In this document: positions 27,254-35,391 of the stretch, one piece after another
Position numbering within the stretch: the stretch's first letter is position 1
How the letters are laid out: each line of letters opens with the position of its first letter
Made by a program: the position numbers and the translations under genes
Assembly: GCF_003143515.1 (NCBI RefSeq)
Contig: NZ_CP029343.1
Coordinates: 3,596,001 to 3,660,000 of the forward strand
DNA length: 64,000 nt
Origin: Massilia oculi
GTDB lineage: Bacteria; Pseudomonadota; Gammaproteobacteria; Burkholderiales; Burkholderiaceae_D
Direction: 5' to 3'
Notes under the pieces: model-generated
The model's database searches: none
The model's input: only the letters and a program-made list of their open reading frames with translations
What the model was told of the DNA's origin: nothing

Positions 27254-30200
27254 ATGAACTTTTCCAGATTTTTTGTCGACAAGCCGATCTTCGCTGCGGT
27301 ACTGTCGGTGATCATCTTCGTCGGCGGCCTGATTTCGATCTTCCAGCTGCCGATCTCGGAATACCCGGAAGTGGTGCCGCCCTCGGTGGTGGTGCGCGCC
27401 CAGTATCCGGGCGCGAACCCGAAGGTGATCGCCGAAACCGTGGCCACGCCATTGGAAGAACAGATCAACGGCGTCGAGGACATGCTGTACATGTCCTCGC
27501 AAAACACCTCGGACGGCGCGCTTGCGCTGACCGTCACCTTCAAGATCGGCACCAACGTCGAGCAGGCCGAAACCGCGGTGCAGAACCGGGTCCAGCGCGC
27601 GCTTCCACGTTTGCCGGAAGAGGTGCGCCAGATTGGCGTGACCACGGTGAAATCGTCGCCCAACATCACGATGGTGGTGCACCTGAATTCGCCCAATGGC
27701 CAGTACGATGACCTGTACCTGCGCAACTACGCGGTGCTGAACGTCAAGGACCAGCTGGCGCGCATCAATGGCATGGGCGAAGTGCAGCTGTTCGGTTCCG
27801 GCGAATACGCGATGCGGGTCTGGCTCGATCCGCAGAAGGTGGCCGCGCGCAACCTGACCGCGGGCGATGTGGTCGAGGCGATCCGCGAACAGAACGTGCA
27901 GGTCGCGGCCGGCGTGATCGGCCAGGGTCCGGCCAAGGACGCCGACTTCCAGCTGACCGTCAACACGGTGGGCCGCCTGCAGAGCGTCGAGGAATTCGGC
28001 GACATCGTCCTCAAGACCAATGCCGACGGCGGTACCACGCTGCTCAAGGACGTGGCGCGCCTGGAACTCGGTTCCAGCTCGTATGCATTGCGCTCGCTGC
28101 TGAACAACAAGTCGGCGGTGGCGATCCCGATCTTCGCCGCCCCTGGCGCCAACGACCTGCAACTATCAAGCGACGTGCGCGCCACGATGGATGAGCTGGC
28201 GAAGGATTTCCCGCAGGGAGTCGAGTATTCGATCGTGTATGACCCGACCCAGTTCGTGCGCGAATCGATCGACTCGGTGATCAAGACCCTGCTCGAAGCC
28301 GTGGTGCTGGTGGCGCTGGTCGTCATCATCTTCCTGCAGACCTGGCGCGCCTCGGTCATCCCGCTGCTGGCGGTGCCGGTCTCGGTGGTGGGCACCTTCG
28401 CCGTGATGCTGGCCTTCGGCTTCTCGATCAACACGCTGTCGCTGTTCGGCCTGGTGCTGGCGATCGGCATCGTGGTCGACGACGCGATCGTGGTGGTGGA
28501 AAACGTCGAGCGCAATATCGCGAATGGTCTGACGCCGCATGACGCGACCATCCAGGCGATGAAGGAAGTCAGTGGTCCGATCATTGCGATCGCCCTGGTG
28601 CTGTGCGCGGTGTTCGTGCCGATCGCCTTCGTGTCGGGCCTGACCGGCCAGTTCTATCGCCAGTTCGCCCTGACCATCGCGATCTCGACCGTGATCTCGG
28701 CCTTCGTGTCGCTGACCCTGGCGCCGGCCTTGTCAAGCGCGATCCTGCAGCCGCACGGCGCGCCGAAGGACCGGTTGACGCGCATGATCGACGCAGTTTT
28801 CGGACGCTTCTTCGCCGTGTTCAACCGCTTCTTCGCCCGTTCGTCCGAGAAGTACGAAGGTGGCGTGAAGGGCGTCCTGCGCCGCAAGACCGCCGCCATC
28901 GGCGTCTACCTGGCGCTGGCCGTGGCCGCGGTGTTCATGTTCAAGGCAGTGCCGCCGGGCTTCGTGCCGCAGCAGGATAAAGCCTACCTGATCGGCTTCG
29001 CCCAGCTGCCGGACGCCGCTTCGCTCGACCGCACCGAAGCCGTGATCCGCCAGATGTCGGCCATCGCCAAGGACATCCCGGGCGTGGAATCGTCGATCGC
29101 CTTCCCGGGCCTGTCGATCAATGGCTTCACCAATGCGCCGAATGCCGGCATCGTGTTCACCAGCCTGAAGCCGTTCAGCGAGCGCAAGGGCAAGGACATG
29201 AGCGCGGACGCCATCGCGGCCGAGATCAACAAGCGCATGGGCGCCGTCGAAGACGCCTTCGTGCTGGTGCTGTCGCCACCGCCGGTGAACGGCCTGGGCA
29301 CCACGGGCGGCTTCAAGATGATGATCGAAGACCGCGGCAACGTCGGCTACGACGAGTTGAACAAGGCGGTGCAGGCGCTGCAGGGCCGCGCCTGGCAGAC
29401 CCCGGAGCTGGCCGGCGTGTTCTCCGGTTTCCAGATCAACGTCCCGCAGCTGTTCGCCGACATCGACCGCGTGAAAGCCAAGCAGCTGGGCGTGCCGCTG
29501 TCCGCGATCAACCAGACCCTGCAGGTGAACCTGGGTTCGGTGTACGTGAACGACTTCAACCAGTTCGGCCGTACCTACCAGGTGCGCGTGCAGGCCGACG
29601 CCGAGTTCCGTTCGCACCGCGAGCAGATCGACCAGTTGAAGGTGCGCAGCAACAGCGGCGAGATGATCCCGCTGTCGTCGGTGATGCGCGTGAAGGACAC
29701 CTATGGTCCGGACCGCGTGACGCGCTACAACGGCTATGTCGCGGCCGAGATGAATGGCGGCGCGGCCCCGGGCGTGTCGTCGGGCCAGGCGCAAGCCATC
29801 ATGGAGAAAATCGCGAAAGAGACGCTGCCGAAGGGCGTGTCGTATGAATGGACGGAGCTGACCTACCAGGACATCCTGTCGGGCAACACCATGATCTATG
29901 TGTTCCCGCTGTGCGTGCTGCTGGTGTTCCTGGTGCTGGCCGCCCAGTACGAGAGCTGGACGCTGCCGCTGTCGGTGATCCTGATCGTGCCGATGTCGAT
30001 CCTGTGCGCGCTGGCCGGCGTCAAGCTGTCGGGTGGCGACAACAATGTGTTCACCCAGATCGCCCTGTTCGTGCTGGTGGGCCTGGCCTCGAAGAACGCG
30101 ATCCTGATCGTTGAATTCGCCCGCGAACTCGAAGACCATGGCCGCAGCGTGATCGACGCCGCCCTGGAAGCTTCCCGCCTGCGTCTGCGTCCGATCCTGA

Positions 30201-30433
30201 TGACGTCGATCGCCTTCATCGCCGGCGTGGTGCCGCTGGTGTTCTCGAGCGGCGCCGGCGCCGAGATGCGCCACGCGATCGGCATCGCCGTGTTCTGGGG
30301 CATGCTGGGCGTGACCTTCTTCGGCCTGTTCCTGACGCCGCTGTTCTACGTGCTGCTGCGCATGCTGGCCAAGCGCTTTGAAAAACCTGCGAAGGCGCCG
30401 GCCGTGGCGCATAGCACGGAAGGAGTACATTGA
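27254..30433 (+). CDS. RND multidrug efflux pump, HAE1 (AcrB/MexB) type
   Basis: 1059 residues, the family length, starting MNFSRFFVDKPIFAAVLSVIIFVGG. TM4 contains the proton-relay D-D (GIVVDDAIVVVENVERN). Also visible are the porter motif YPGANPKVIAETVATPLEEQINGVEDMLYMSS and the C-terminal TM block LVGLASKNAILIVEFARE with R-P-I-L-M-T-S. Proton-driven export of hydrophobic or amphiphilic compounds is the known role. The closest named relatives by motif are the MexF/BpeF branch; substrate range cannot be stated. Confidence 0.97.
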   Translation: MNFSRFFVDKPIFAAVLSVIIFVGGLISIFQLPISEYPEVVPPSVVVRAQYPGANPKVIAETVATPLEEQINGVEDMLYMSSQNTSDGALALTVTFKIGTNVEQAETAVQNRVQRALPRLPEEVRQIGVTTVKSSPNITMVVHLNSPNGQYDDLYLRNYAVLNVKDQLARINGMGEVQLFGSGEYAMRVWLDPQKVAARNLTAGDVVEAIREQNVQVAAGVIGQGPAKDADFQLTVNTVGRLQSVEEFGDIVLKTNADGGTTLLKDVARLELGSSSYALRSLLNNKSAVAIPIFAAPGANDLQLSSDVRATMDELAKDFPQGVEYSIVYDPTQFVRESIDSVIKTLLEAVVLVALVVIIFLQTWRASVIPLLAVPVSVVGTFAVMLAFGFSINTLSLFGLVLAIGIVVDDAIVVVENVERNIANGLTPHDATIQAMKEVSGPIIAIALVLCAVFVPIAFVSGLTGQFYRQFALTIAISTVISAFVSLTLAPALSSAILQPHGAPKDRLTRMIDAVFGRFFAVFNRFFARSSEKYEGGVKGVLRRKTAAIGVYLALAVAAVFMFKAVPPGFVPQQDKAYLIGFAQLPDAASLDRTEAVIRQMSAIAKDIPGVESSIAFPGLSINGFTNAPNAGIVFTSLKPFSERKGKDMSADAIAAEINKRMGAVEDAFVLVLSPPPVNGLGTTGGFKMMIEDRGNVGYDELNKAVQALQGRAWQTPELAGVFSGFQINVPQLFADIDRVKAKQLGVPLSAINQTLQVNLGSVYVNDFNQFGRTYQVRVQADAEFRSHREQIDQLKVRSNSGEMIPLSSVMRVKDTYGPDRVTRYNGYVAAEMNGGAAPGVSSGQAQAIMEKIAKETLPKGVSYEWTELTYQDILSGNTMIYVFPLCVLLVFLVLAAQYESWTLPLSVILIVPMSILCALAGVKLSGGDNNVFTQIALFVLVGLASKNAILIVEFARELEDHGRSVIDAALEASRLRLRPILMTSIAFIAGVVPLVFSSGAGAEMRHAIGIAVFWGMLGVTFFGLFLTPLFYVLLRMLAKRFEKPAKAPAVAHSTEGVH

Positions 30434-30434
30434 G

Positions 30435-31946
30435 ATGAATAATCCATTCATTCGACGCGGCGTCGCGCCGTTGTTAAGCCCATTACTGGCGGCCTTGCTG
30501 CTGACCGCCTGCGCCACCCCGGACTTCGTCCAGCCCAACGTGGCCACCCCGGCCGCCTTCCGCGAATCGCAGGCCCCCAAGGCGGCCGACGTGGAAGTGG
30601 CGGGCGTCGACGGCGCGCGCTGGAAGCCGGCGCAGCCGGCCGAAGCCCAGCCGCGCGGCCAGTGGTGGCTGGCCTTCAACGACCCGGCGCTCACCGCGCT
30701 GATCGAGGAAGCCGCCGCCAACAACGCCAACCTGTCGGTCGCGGCCAGCCGCGTCAAGCAGGCGCGGGCCATCGCCGGCATCGCCGAAGCCGACCGCATC
30801 CCGCAGGTGGGCATCGGCATCGGCGCCCAGCGCGCGCGCCTGTCGCCGCTGGAGTCGAATCTGCCGCAGGGCAGCGATACCGAAGCGCGCACCAGCTACA
30901 CCGCGCGCCTCTCGGCCAGCTACGAGGTCGACCTGTTCGGCCGCGTGGCGGCCGGCGTGTCGGCGGCGCGCGGCGACGCGGCGACGTCCGAGGCGAACTT
31001 CCGCTCGGTGCTGCTGGCGCTGCAGGCCGACGTGGCCCAGACCTATTTCAGGCTGCGCGCGCTGGACGCCGAACTCGTGACGGTCGACGAGACCGTGCGC
31101 CTGCGTGAAGAGAGCGTGGGCGTGACCCAGCGCCGCTTCGACCTGGGCGATATCGGCGAATTCGACCTGTCGCGTGCCCGCACCGAGCTGGCGACGGCGC
31201 GCGCCGAAGCGATCGGCGTGCGGCGCCAGCGCGCCACCACCGAGCACGCGCTTGCCGTCCTGCTGGGCAAGCCGGCGGCCGACTACGTGGCCGGCCCGAG
31301 CCCGCTGCTCGACGCGAACCTGATGCCGGCGATTCCCGCCGGCCTCCCATCGTCGCTGCTGGAGCGTCGTCCCGACATCGTCGCCGCCCAGCGCGCGATG
31401 GAAGCGTCCAACGCCCGCATCGGCGTGGCGCGCGGCGCCATGTTCCCGGCGCTGACCATCAGCGCCGACGGCGGCGGCGTCGGTGGCGTGTTCTCGGAAG
31501 TCTTCAAATGGAGCAGCCGCTCGTGGGTGGTGGGGGCGCTGGCCTCGATGCCGCTGATCGACGGTGGCCGCAACCGCAACAACGTGCTGCGCAGCGAAGC
31601 GGCGCTCGAGGAATCGGTGGGTACCTACCGCCAGAGCGTGCTGGTGGCGTTCGCCGAAGTCGAGGACAACCTGGCCGGCCTGCGCATCCTGGCCGGCCAG
31701 TCGGCCCAGATCGACGCCGCCGTGGTGTCGGCGCGCCGTTCGGCCGATCTCGCGCAGAAGCTGTATGACGCGGGCCGTTCCAGCTACCTTGAACTGCTCG
31801 ACGCGCAGCGCAACCTGGCGACGGTGGAACGCGCCGCGGTGCAGCTGCGCGGCGACCGTGCGCTGACGACCGTGGCGCTGATCCGGTCGCTGGGCGGCGG
31901 CTGGGATGCCCCGCAGGCAGAAGCGGCGACCCTGGTACAGCGTTGA
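30435..31946 (+). CDS. outer-membrane efflux channel lipoprotein, NodT/OprM family
   Basis: 503 residues from the ATG at 30435. The signal sequence ends in the lipobox LLTAC (C26). Two OEP repeats follow, each with the long helical pair (LSVAASRVKQARAIAGIAEADRIPQVG; NARIGVARGAMFPALTISADGG). The motif RRPDIVAAQRAMEASNARIGVA and the D-x-G-R-x-x-N-N segment (MPLIDGGRNRNNV) are typical of NodT-type TolC homologues. It completes the tripartite pump and starts 1 nt after the pump stop codon. Confidence 0.95.
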   Translation: MNNPFIRRGVAPLLSPLLAALLLTACATPDFVQPNVATPAAFRESQAPKAADVEVAGVDGARWKPAQPAEAQPRGQWWLAFNDPALTALIEEAAANNANLSVAASRVKQARAIAGIAEADRIPQVGIGIGAQRARLSPLESNLPQGSDTEARTSYTARLSASYEVDLFGRVAAGVSAARGDAATSEANFRSVLLALQADVAQTYFRLRALDAELVTVDETVRLREESVGVTQRRFDLGDIGEFDLSRARTELATARAEAIGVRRQRATTEHALAVLLGKPAADYVAGPSPLLDANLMPAIPAGLPSSLLERRPDIVAAQRAMEASNARIGVARGAMFPALTISADGGGVGGVFSEVFKWSSRSWVVGALASMPLIDGGRNRNNVLRSEAALEESVGTYRQSVLVAFAEVEDNLAGLRILAGQSAQIDAAVVSARRSADLAQKLYDAGRSSYLELLDAQRNLATVERAAVQLRGDRALTTVALIRSLGGGWDAPQAEAATLVQR

Positions 31947-31980
31947 TCTGACTACCCCCTGGCAAAGTTGTTTGCCCTTT

Positions 31981-32016
31981 GCGGCGGTGCGTGAAAGCGT
32001 ACCGCCGCTTTTTTTT
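31981..32016 (+). terminator. terminator of the RND efflux operon
   Basis: Stem GCGGCGGT / ACCGCCGC (31981-32008) followed by eight T residues, 35 nt after the outer-membrane channel stop codon. Confidence 0.9.
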
Positions 32017-32021
32017 GCGTG

Positions 32022-32144
32022 ATGTAGCAAAACTACATATTTCACCCATATTCAATTGACACGCTGATGGTCGCGGCAGAGACTCATCCCGTCGAACTCA
32101 TCGGTGGTGTAGATTCTTGGAGGAAAAAGGTAGTTTTTCTACCT
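32022..32144 (+). promoter_or_regulatory. two inverted repeats GTAG-N5-CTAC upstream of the amylase
   Basis: ATGTAG-CAAAA-CTACAT (32022-32038) and AGGTAG-TTTTT-CTACCT (32128-32144) share the pattern GTAG-TTTT(G/T)-CTAC when the first is read on the other strand. Both have perfect 6-bp arms and a 5-nt A/T-rich spacer. Their starts are 106 bp apart, about ten helical turns. A possible -35 TTGACA lies between them at about 32056. They are good candidates for a sugar-responsive regulator site. Confidence 0.55.
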
Positions 32145-32230
32145 GGCTGGACGCTGCCGGTGAGCGCGACAAGATCCTGATGTTTGAAAAAACCCATTCA
32201 AACCGCAAAAAAATCGGAGGAGACGCAATC

Positions 32231-33502
32231 ATGAAGAAGAGCATCATCGGCATGCTGGCCGCGAGCGCCATGGCCGTCTGCGCCGGCGCCGGCGCCGCCA
32301 CCCCGCCGGCCCAGTCCGGCAACAGCCAGGCCGTCCTGCTGCAGGGCTTCCACTGGAATTCGTCGGGCTACCGCAGCCCGAACTGGTACAACATCCTGCT
32401 GGGCAATGTGGGGGACCTGAAAACGATGGGATTCACCCACGTCTGGTTCCCGCCGCCATCGGATTCCGCCGCGTCCCAGGGCTATCTGCCGCGCCAGCTC
32501 AACGTGCTCAGTTCGAGCTATGGCAGCTCGGCCGAGCTGACCAACGTCGTGCGCGCCTTCACCAACAACGGCATCAAGGCGGTGGCGGATATCGTGGTCA
32601 ATCACCGTGTCGGCACCACCAACTGGTCGGACTTCACCAATCCCAACTGGACACTGCACACGATCGTCAACAACGACGAATGCAACTGCGGCCTGGGCAA
32701 TCCCGACACCGCCCTCGGCTTCGACGGCGGCCGCGACCTGGATCACCGCAACGTGGGCGAAGTCCAGAACGGCATCGTCACCTGGTTGAACCACACGCTG
32801 AAGCCGGTGGGCTTCAGCGGCATGCGGATCGACTACGTGCGCGGCTTCAGCCCGAGTTATGCCGGCCAGTACGCCAACGCCTTCGGCGCCGAATTCTGCG
32901 TCGGCGAGCTGTGGAACGATATGAACCTGAACGATATCGACGCCCACCGCCAGGAAATCATGAACTGGATTAACGGCACGGGTAACAGCTGCGGCGCCTT
33001 CGATTTCACCACCAAGGGCCTGCTCAACGATGCGCTCGCGAACGGTAACTACTGGCGCCTGCGTGACGCATCCGGCAAGCCGCAAGGGGCGCTGGGCTGG
33101 TGGCCGGCGATGTCGGTGACCTTCGTGGACAACCACGACACCGGTCCGTCCGAAAGCTGCGGCAATGGCCAGAACTACTGGTCGGTGCCGTGCGGTTCGG
33201 TGATGGAAGGGTATGCCTATGTGCTGAGCCATCCGGGCATCCCGACCGTGTACTACCCCCACATCTATAACTGGAACCTGAAGACGCCGATTTCGGCGCT
33301 GATGGCGGCGCGGCGTACGGCGGGCGTGCATTCGACCTCGCCGGTGGCGATCCAGCAGGCGACCCAGGGCCTGTATGCGGCGATCATCAACGGCAACACG
33401 CGCCAGCTGGCGATGAAGATCGGGCCGAACAGCTGGAGCCCGGCGGGCAGTGGATGGGTGCTGCAGACGTCGGGGAATCATTACGCGGTCTGGATCAAAT
33501 AA
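32231..33502 (+). CDS. secreted GH13 alpha-amylase
   Basis: 423 residues with a signal peptide ending near residue 22-23 (MAVCAGAGAA). The (beta/alpha)8 motifs are in order: VADIVVNHR (region I), GMRIDYVRG with nucleophile D201 (II), FCVGELW with acid/base E226 (III) and FVDNHDT with H302/D303 (IV). QAVLLQGFHWNSSGY at the start resembles G4-forming and plant-type amylases. No carbohydrate-binding module follows the catalytic and C domains. ATG at 32231 follows ATCGGAGGAG. It hydrolyses starch-like alpha-1,4-glucans outside the cell. Confidence 0.93.
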   Translation: MKKSIIGMLAASAMAVCAGAGAATPPAQSGNSQAVLLQGFHWNSSGYRSPNWYNILLGNVGDLKTMGFTHVWFPPPSDSAASQGYLPRQLNVLSSSYGSSAELTNVVRAFTNNGIKAVADIVVNHRVGTTNWSDFTNPNWTLHTIVNNDECNCGLGNPDTALGFDGGRDLDHRNVGEVQNGIVTWLNHTLKPVGFSGMRIDYVRGFSPSYAGQYANAFGAEFCVGELWNDMNLNDIDAHRQEIMNWINGTGNSCGAFDFTTKGLLNDALANGNYWRLRDASGKPQGALGWWPAMSVTFVDNHDTGPSESCGNGQNYWSVPCGSVMEGYAYVLSHPGIPTVYYPHIYNWNLKTPISALMAARRTAGVHSTSPVAIQQATQGLYAAIINGNTRQLAMKIGPNSWSPAGSGWVLQTSGNHYAVWIK

Positions 33503-33567
33503 GACCGCTTGTCGTCACCGGCTGCCGTCTGTGGCAGTCGGATTTGCGTGCTCGATGCGATCGAACG

Positions 33568-33861
33568 CTATCCGTAGAAGCCAACTTCCCGCCGGTGTCG
33601 GATGGCGAGAATCAGGATGACATCCTGTTCCACTTCATAGCTGTAGAGAGCGATGTATCCGGTTTTCGCCTGCGAGATGATGAGTTCACGTAAATCATGC
33701 TCTGCGAGACGGCCGATGAGCGGGTGCCGAACGAGTACCGTGACGGCCTCGTCAATCAAATCGAGTGCTTCGAGTTGCGCGTCCATGCCCTCCGGTGCGA
33801 GAAAGTCGCTGATACGTTCGAGGTCGGCCAGCGCACGACTGGAATAGCTTATTCTCGCCAT
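33568..33861 (-). CDS. ParE/RelE-superfamily toxin
   Basis: 97 residues with the ParE-type fold signature: ISYSSRALADLERISDFLA, the central LVRHPLIGRLAEHDLRELII and a C-terminal strand VILILAIRHRREVGFYG. ParE toxins poison DNA gyrase, RelE toxins cut mRNA; the R-H-R-R-E-x-G-F ending favours the ParE side. It overlaps the antitoxin gene by 13 nt, downstream of it, as in many parDE operons. It lies just outside the integrated element. Confidence 0.88.
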   Translation of the reverse strand: MARISYSSRALADLERISDFLAPEGMDAQLEALDLIDEAVTVLVRHPLIGRLAEHDLRELIISQAKTGYIALYSYEVEQDVILILAIRHRREVGFYG

Positions 33862-34133
33862 GGTTTCTTGGCGGGCCTTTCAATCTGGCCGTTCTGGAGA
33901 CGCTGGCGCAGATACGCTCGAACGTCCTCGGCCGCATGCCCATTTCCATGCTCCAGCATTTCCGTCCTTGCTTCTCGCGCCTGCGTAACGAAGGCTGCGC
34001 GTTGCTCGACAGCATAGGCGGCCTGGCGGATCGCGTCCACCATGAATGCGTGGGGACTGATGCCTAGTTCCCGCGCAGCGTTGACTGCGCGTAGCTTGAG
34101 CTCATCGGGAAGCTTGAGTGATGTGGTCGACAT
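33849..34133 (-). CDS. ribbon-helix-helix antitoxin
   Basis: 94 residues. The N-terminal ribbon-helix-helix (SLKLPDELKLRAVNAARELGISPHAFMVDAIRQAA) is the DNA-binding and dimerising part; the charged C-terminal half would wrap the toxin. It precedes and overlaps the ParE-like toxin. A perfect palindrome just upstream of its start is the probable autoregulatory operator. Confidence 0.88.
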   Translation of the reverse strand: MSTTSLKLPDELKLRAVNAARELGISPHAFMVDAIRQAAYAVEQRAAFVTQAREARTEMLEHGNGHAAEDVRAYLRQRLQNGQIERPAKKPWRE

Positions 34134-34152
34134 AGTCTGCGTTATCTAAAGT

Positions 34153-34172
34153 GGTGCTACTAAGGTAGCACC
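34153..34172 (-). promoter_or_regulatory. toxin-antitoxin operator palindrome
   Basis: GGTGCTAC-TAAG-GTAGCACC, a perfect 8-bp inverted repeat, lies 20 nt upstream of the antitoxin start. Ribbon-helix-helix antitoxins usually bind such repeats to repress their own operon. Confidence 0.7.
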
Positions 34173-34222
34173 TTCCGACGGAGTTTCAAGCTGGCGCGCG
34201 GGCCGGCCGCTACAATGCAGTC

Positions 34223-34387
34223 ATGCAGAACGCAACTGTTCCCATTCTCACCGGCTTGGCGCCGGTTCTCGACGCAAGCGTGCGCATCCTTGTCTTGGGC
34301 AGCTTTCCGGGTGCGGCCTCGCTAGCTGCGGGCCAGTACTATGCCCATCCGCTTATGCGTGACGAGGTTTGTTCACTGTGTATGTAA
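34223..34387 (+). pseudogene. 5' part of host DNA glycosylase gene, split by the element
   Basis: Codons 1-43 ([16 protein letters not shown] to the G-S-F-P-G motif and AAGQYYAHP) are the N-terminus of a uracil/deoxyinosine-DNA glycosylase. After the His-Pro codons the sequence leaves homology at the ATCCGC core, and the frame stops 11 codons into the element (TAA 34385-34387). The matching C-terminal part resumes at 53854. Joined, they give about 168 residues, the normal length. GSFPG is the active-site water-activating region of this uracil-glycosylase superfamily branch. The truncated product would be inactive. Confidence 0.9.
34347..34375. other. left end: core attL and terminal inverted repeat
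   Basis: Core ATCCGC (34347-34352) is followed by the left inverted repeat starting TTATG and ending TTGTTCA (34353-34375). A nearby subterminal inverted pair ACTGTGTA (34375-34382) / TACACAGT (34429-34436) and a further TGTTCA (34455) are candidate recombinase arm sites. Confidence 0.75.
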
Positions 34388-34506
34388 AACGGGTCTAGAA
34401 CCAACATGGAGTGAGGCTTTAACTCATTTACACAGTTAGAATCTGGAGACGAAGTGTTCATTTCGCACTTTGCTCCATCTAACTTACTACAAGCGAAGTC
34501 GTCCCT

Positions 34507-34983
34507 ATGCTAGTTGGCTTGCCTCCCGTTCTTGATCTGCAAACACGTATTGTTATCCTTGGAAGTTTTCCTGGTGAGGCGTCCCTTTCGGCAAAGCGAT
34601 ACTATGCCCATCCTAGGAATCAGTTCTGGCGGCTTATGTCTGCAGTGACGAATGAACCTCTCGCAGATATGGATTACGAAGAGCGATTGGCTCGCTTGCT
34701 TGCTCACCGGATCGGCTTGTGGGACACCATCGCTGCTTGCGAACGTGAAGGAAGCTTGGACGCTGCCATTCGTCAGGCACAGGCCAACGAATTTGGCGTT
34801 TTGCTACGGCACAGCCCACATCTTTTCCGCGTCTGCTTCAACGGTAAGACCTCCGGCAAATCCGAACAACGCTTTTGCATGGCAGGGTTCGAAACCCTCG
34901 TATTGCCCTCATCATCGCCAGCGTACGCTCATATGTCTTTCGAAGATAAACTGGCTGTCTGGAAGAAGATCGTAGACTCATAG
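34507..34983 (+). CDS. element-borne uracil/deoxyinosine-DNA glycosylase replacing the split host gene
   Basis: 158 residues, complete, same family as the split host gene: VLDLQTRIVILGSFPGEASLSAKRYYAHPRNQFWRLM, then HRIGLWDTI, VCFNGKTSGK and VLPSSSPAYA. Members resembling TIGR04274 remove hypoxanthine (deaminated adenine) from DNA. It lies 120 nt inside the left end in the same direction as the host gene, so it could be read from the host promoter. Codon use is more AT-rich than the host version. At the homologous insertion point it reads CCCATCCTAGG, so the ATCCGC core is destroyed by synonymous changes. It evidently makes good the loss of the chromosomal enzyme. Confidence 0.9.
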   Translation: MLVGLPPVLDLQTRIVILGSFPGEASLSAKRYYAHPRNQFWRLMSAVTNEPLADMDYEERLARLLAHRIGLWDTIAACEREGSLDAAIRQAQANEFGVLLRHSPHLFRVCFNGKTSGKSEQRFCMAGFETLVLPSSSPAYAHMSFEDKLAVWKKIVDS

Positions 34984-35391
34984 CGGTAGCAGCGGGGGCG
35001 GTTCTCGGAGGACTATCCTCGCACCGGACGACGGCGCGACTCGCACTGCAGGATACTGCCCGCCTTGAGACGCTGCGTTCCGCCTCTGTTCGCCTCGCGC
35101 GTAGTTCGTAGCTTTACTAACGACGAGATCGCAATACAATAAGTGAACGTCACCTAAGGGTAGAGGCGGCAACGCATGCTGGTTCCTGAAACGTCAATCT
35201 CGGCTTTCTTGATAAATTGAACCATTACCCAGGCCTATATGTGTACATGCCCTGCTGCTGCAGACCGAGATATCTGGGAGCTTAGGTGCACTAGTTATCG
35301 GAAGATTAACTCCATTTTCGCTTTAGTAGTGAAACAGTAATATTATAAGTCCCATCATTTACGTTAGGCCATCCAATCGTACCGAATAAAA
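34984..35391. other. intergenic inside element, no gene seen
   Basis: About 400 bp between the glycosylase and the next gene. No RNA or protein gene recognised. The second half (35200-35390) is AT-rich and probably contains the promoter of the following gene. Confidence 0.4.

Noticed and set aside
26015..28162. 715-residue minus-strand frame over the RND adaptor and pump
   Set aside because: Antisense shadow of genes with full family motifs; no motifs of its own.
28733..30892. 719-residue minus-strand frame over the RND pump
   Set aside because: Same reason: shadow of a well-supported gene.
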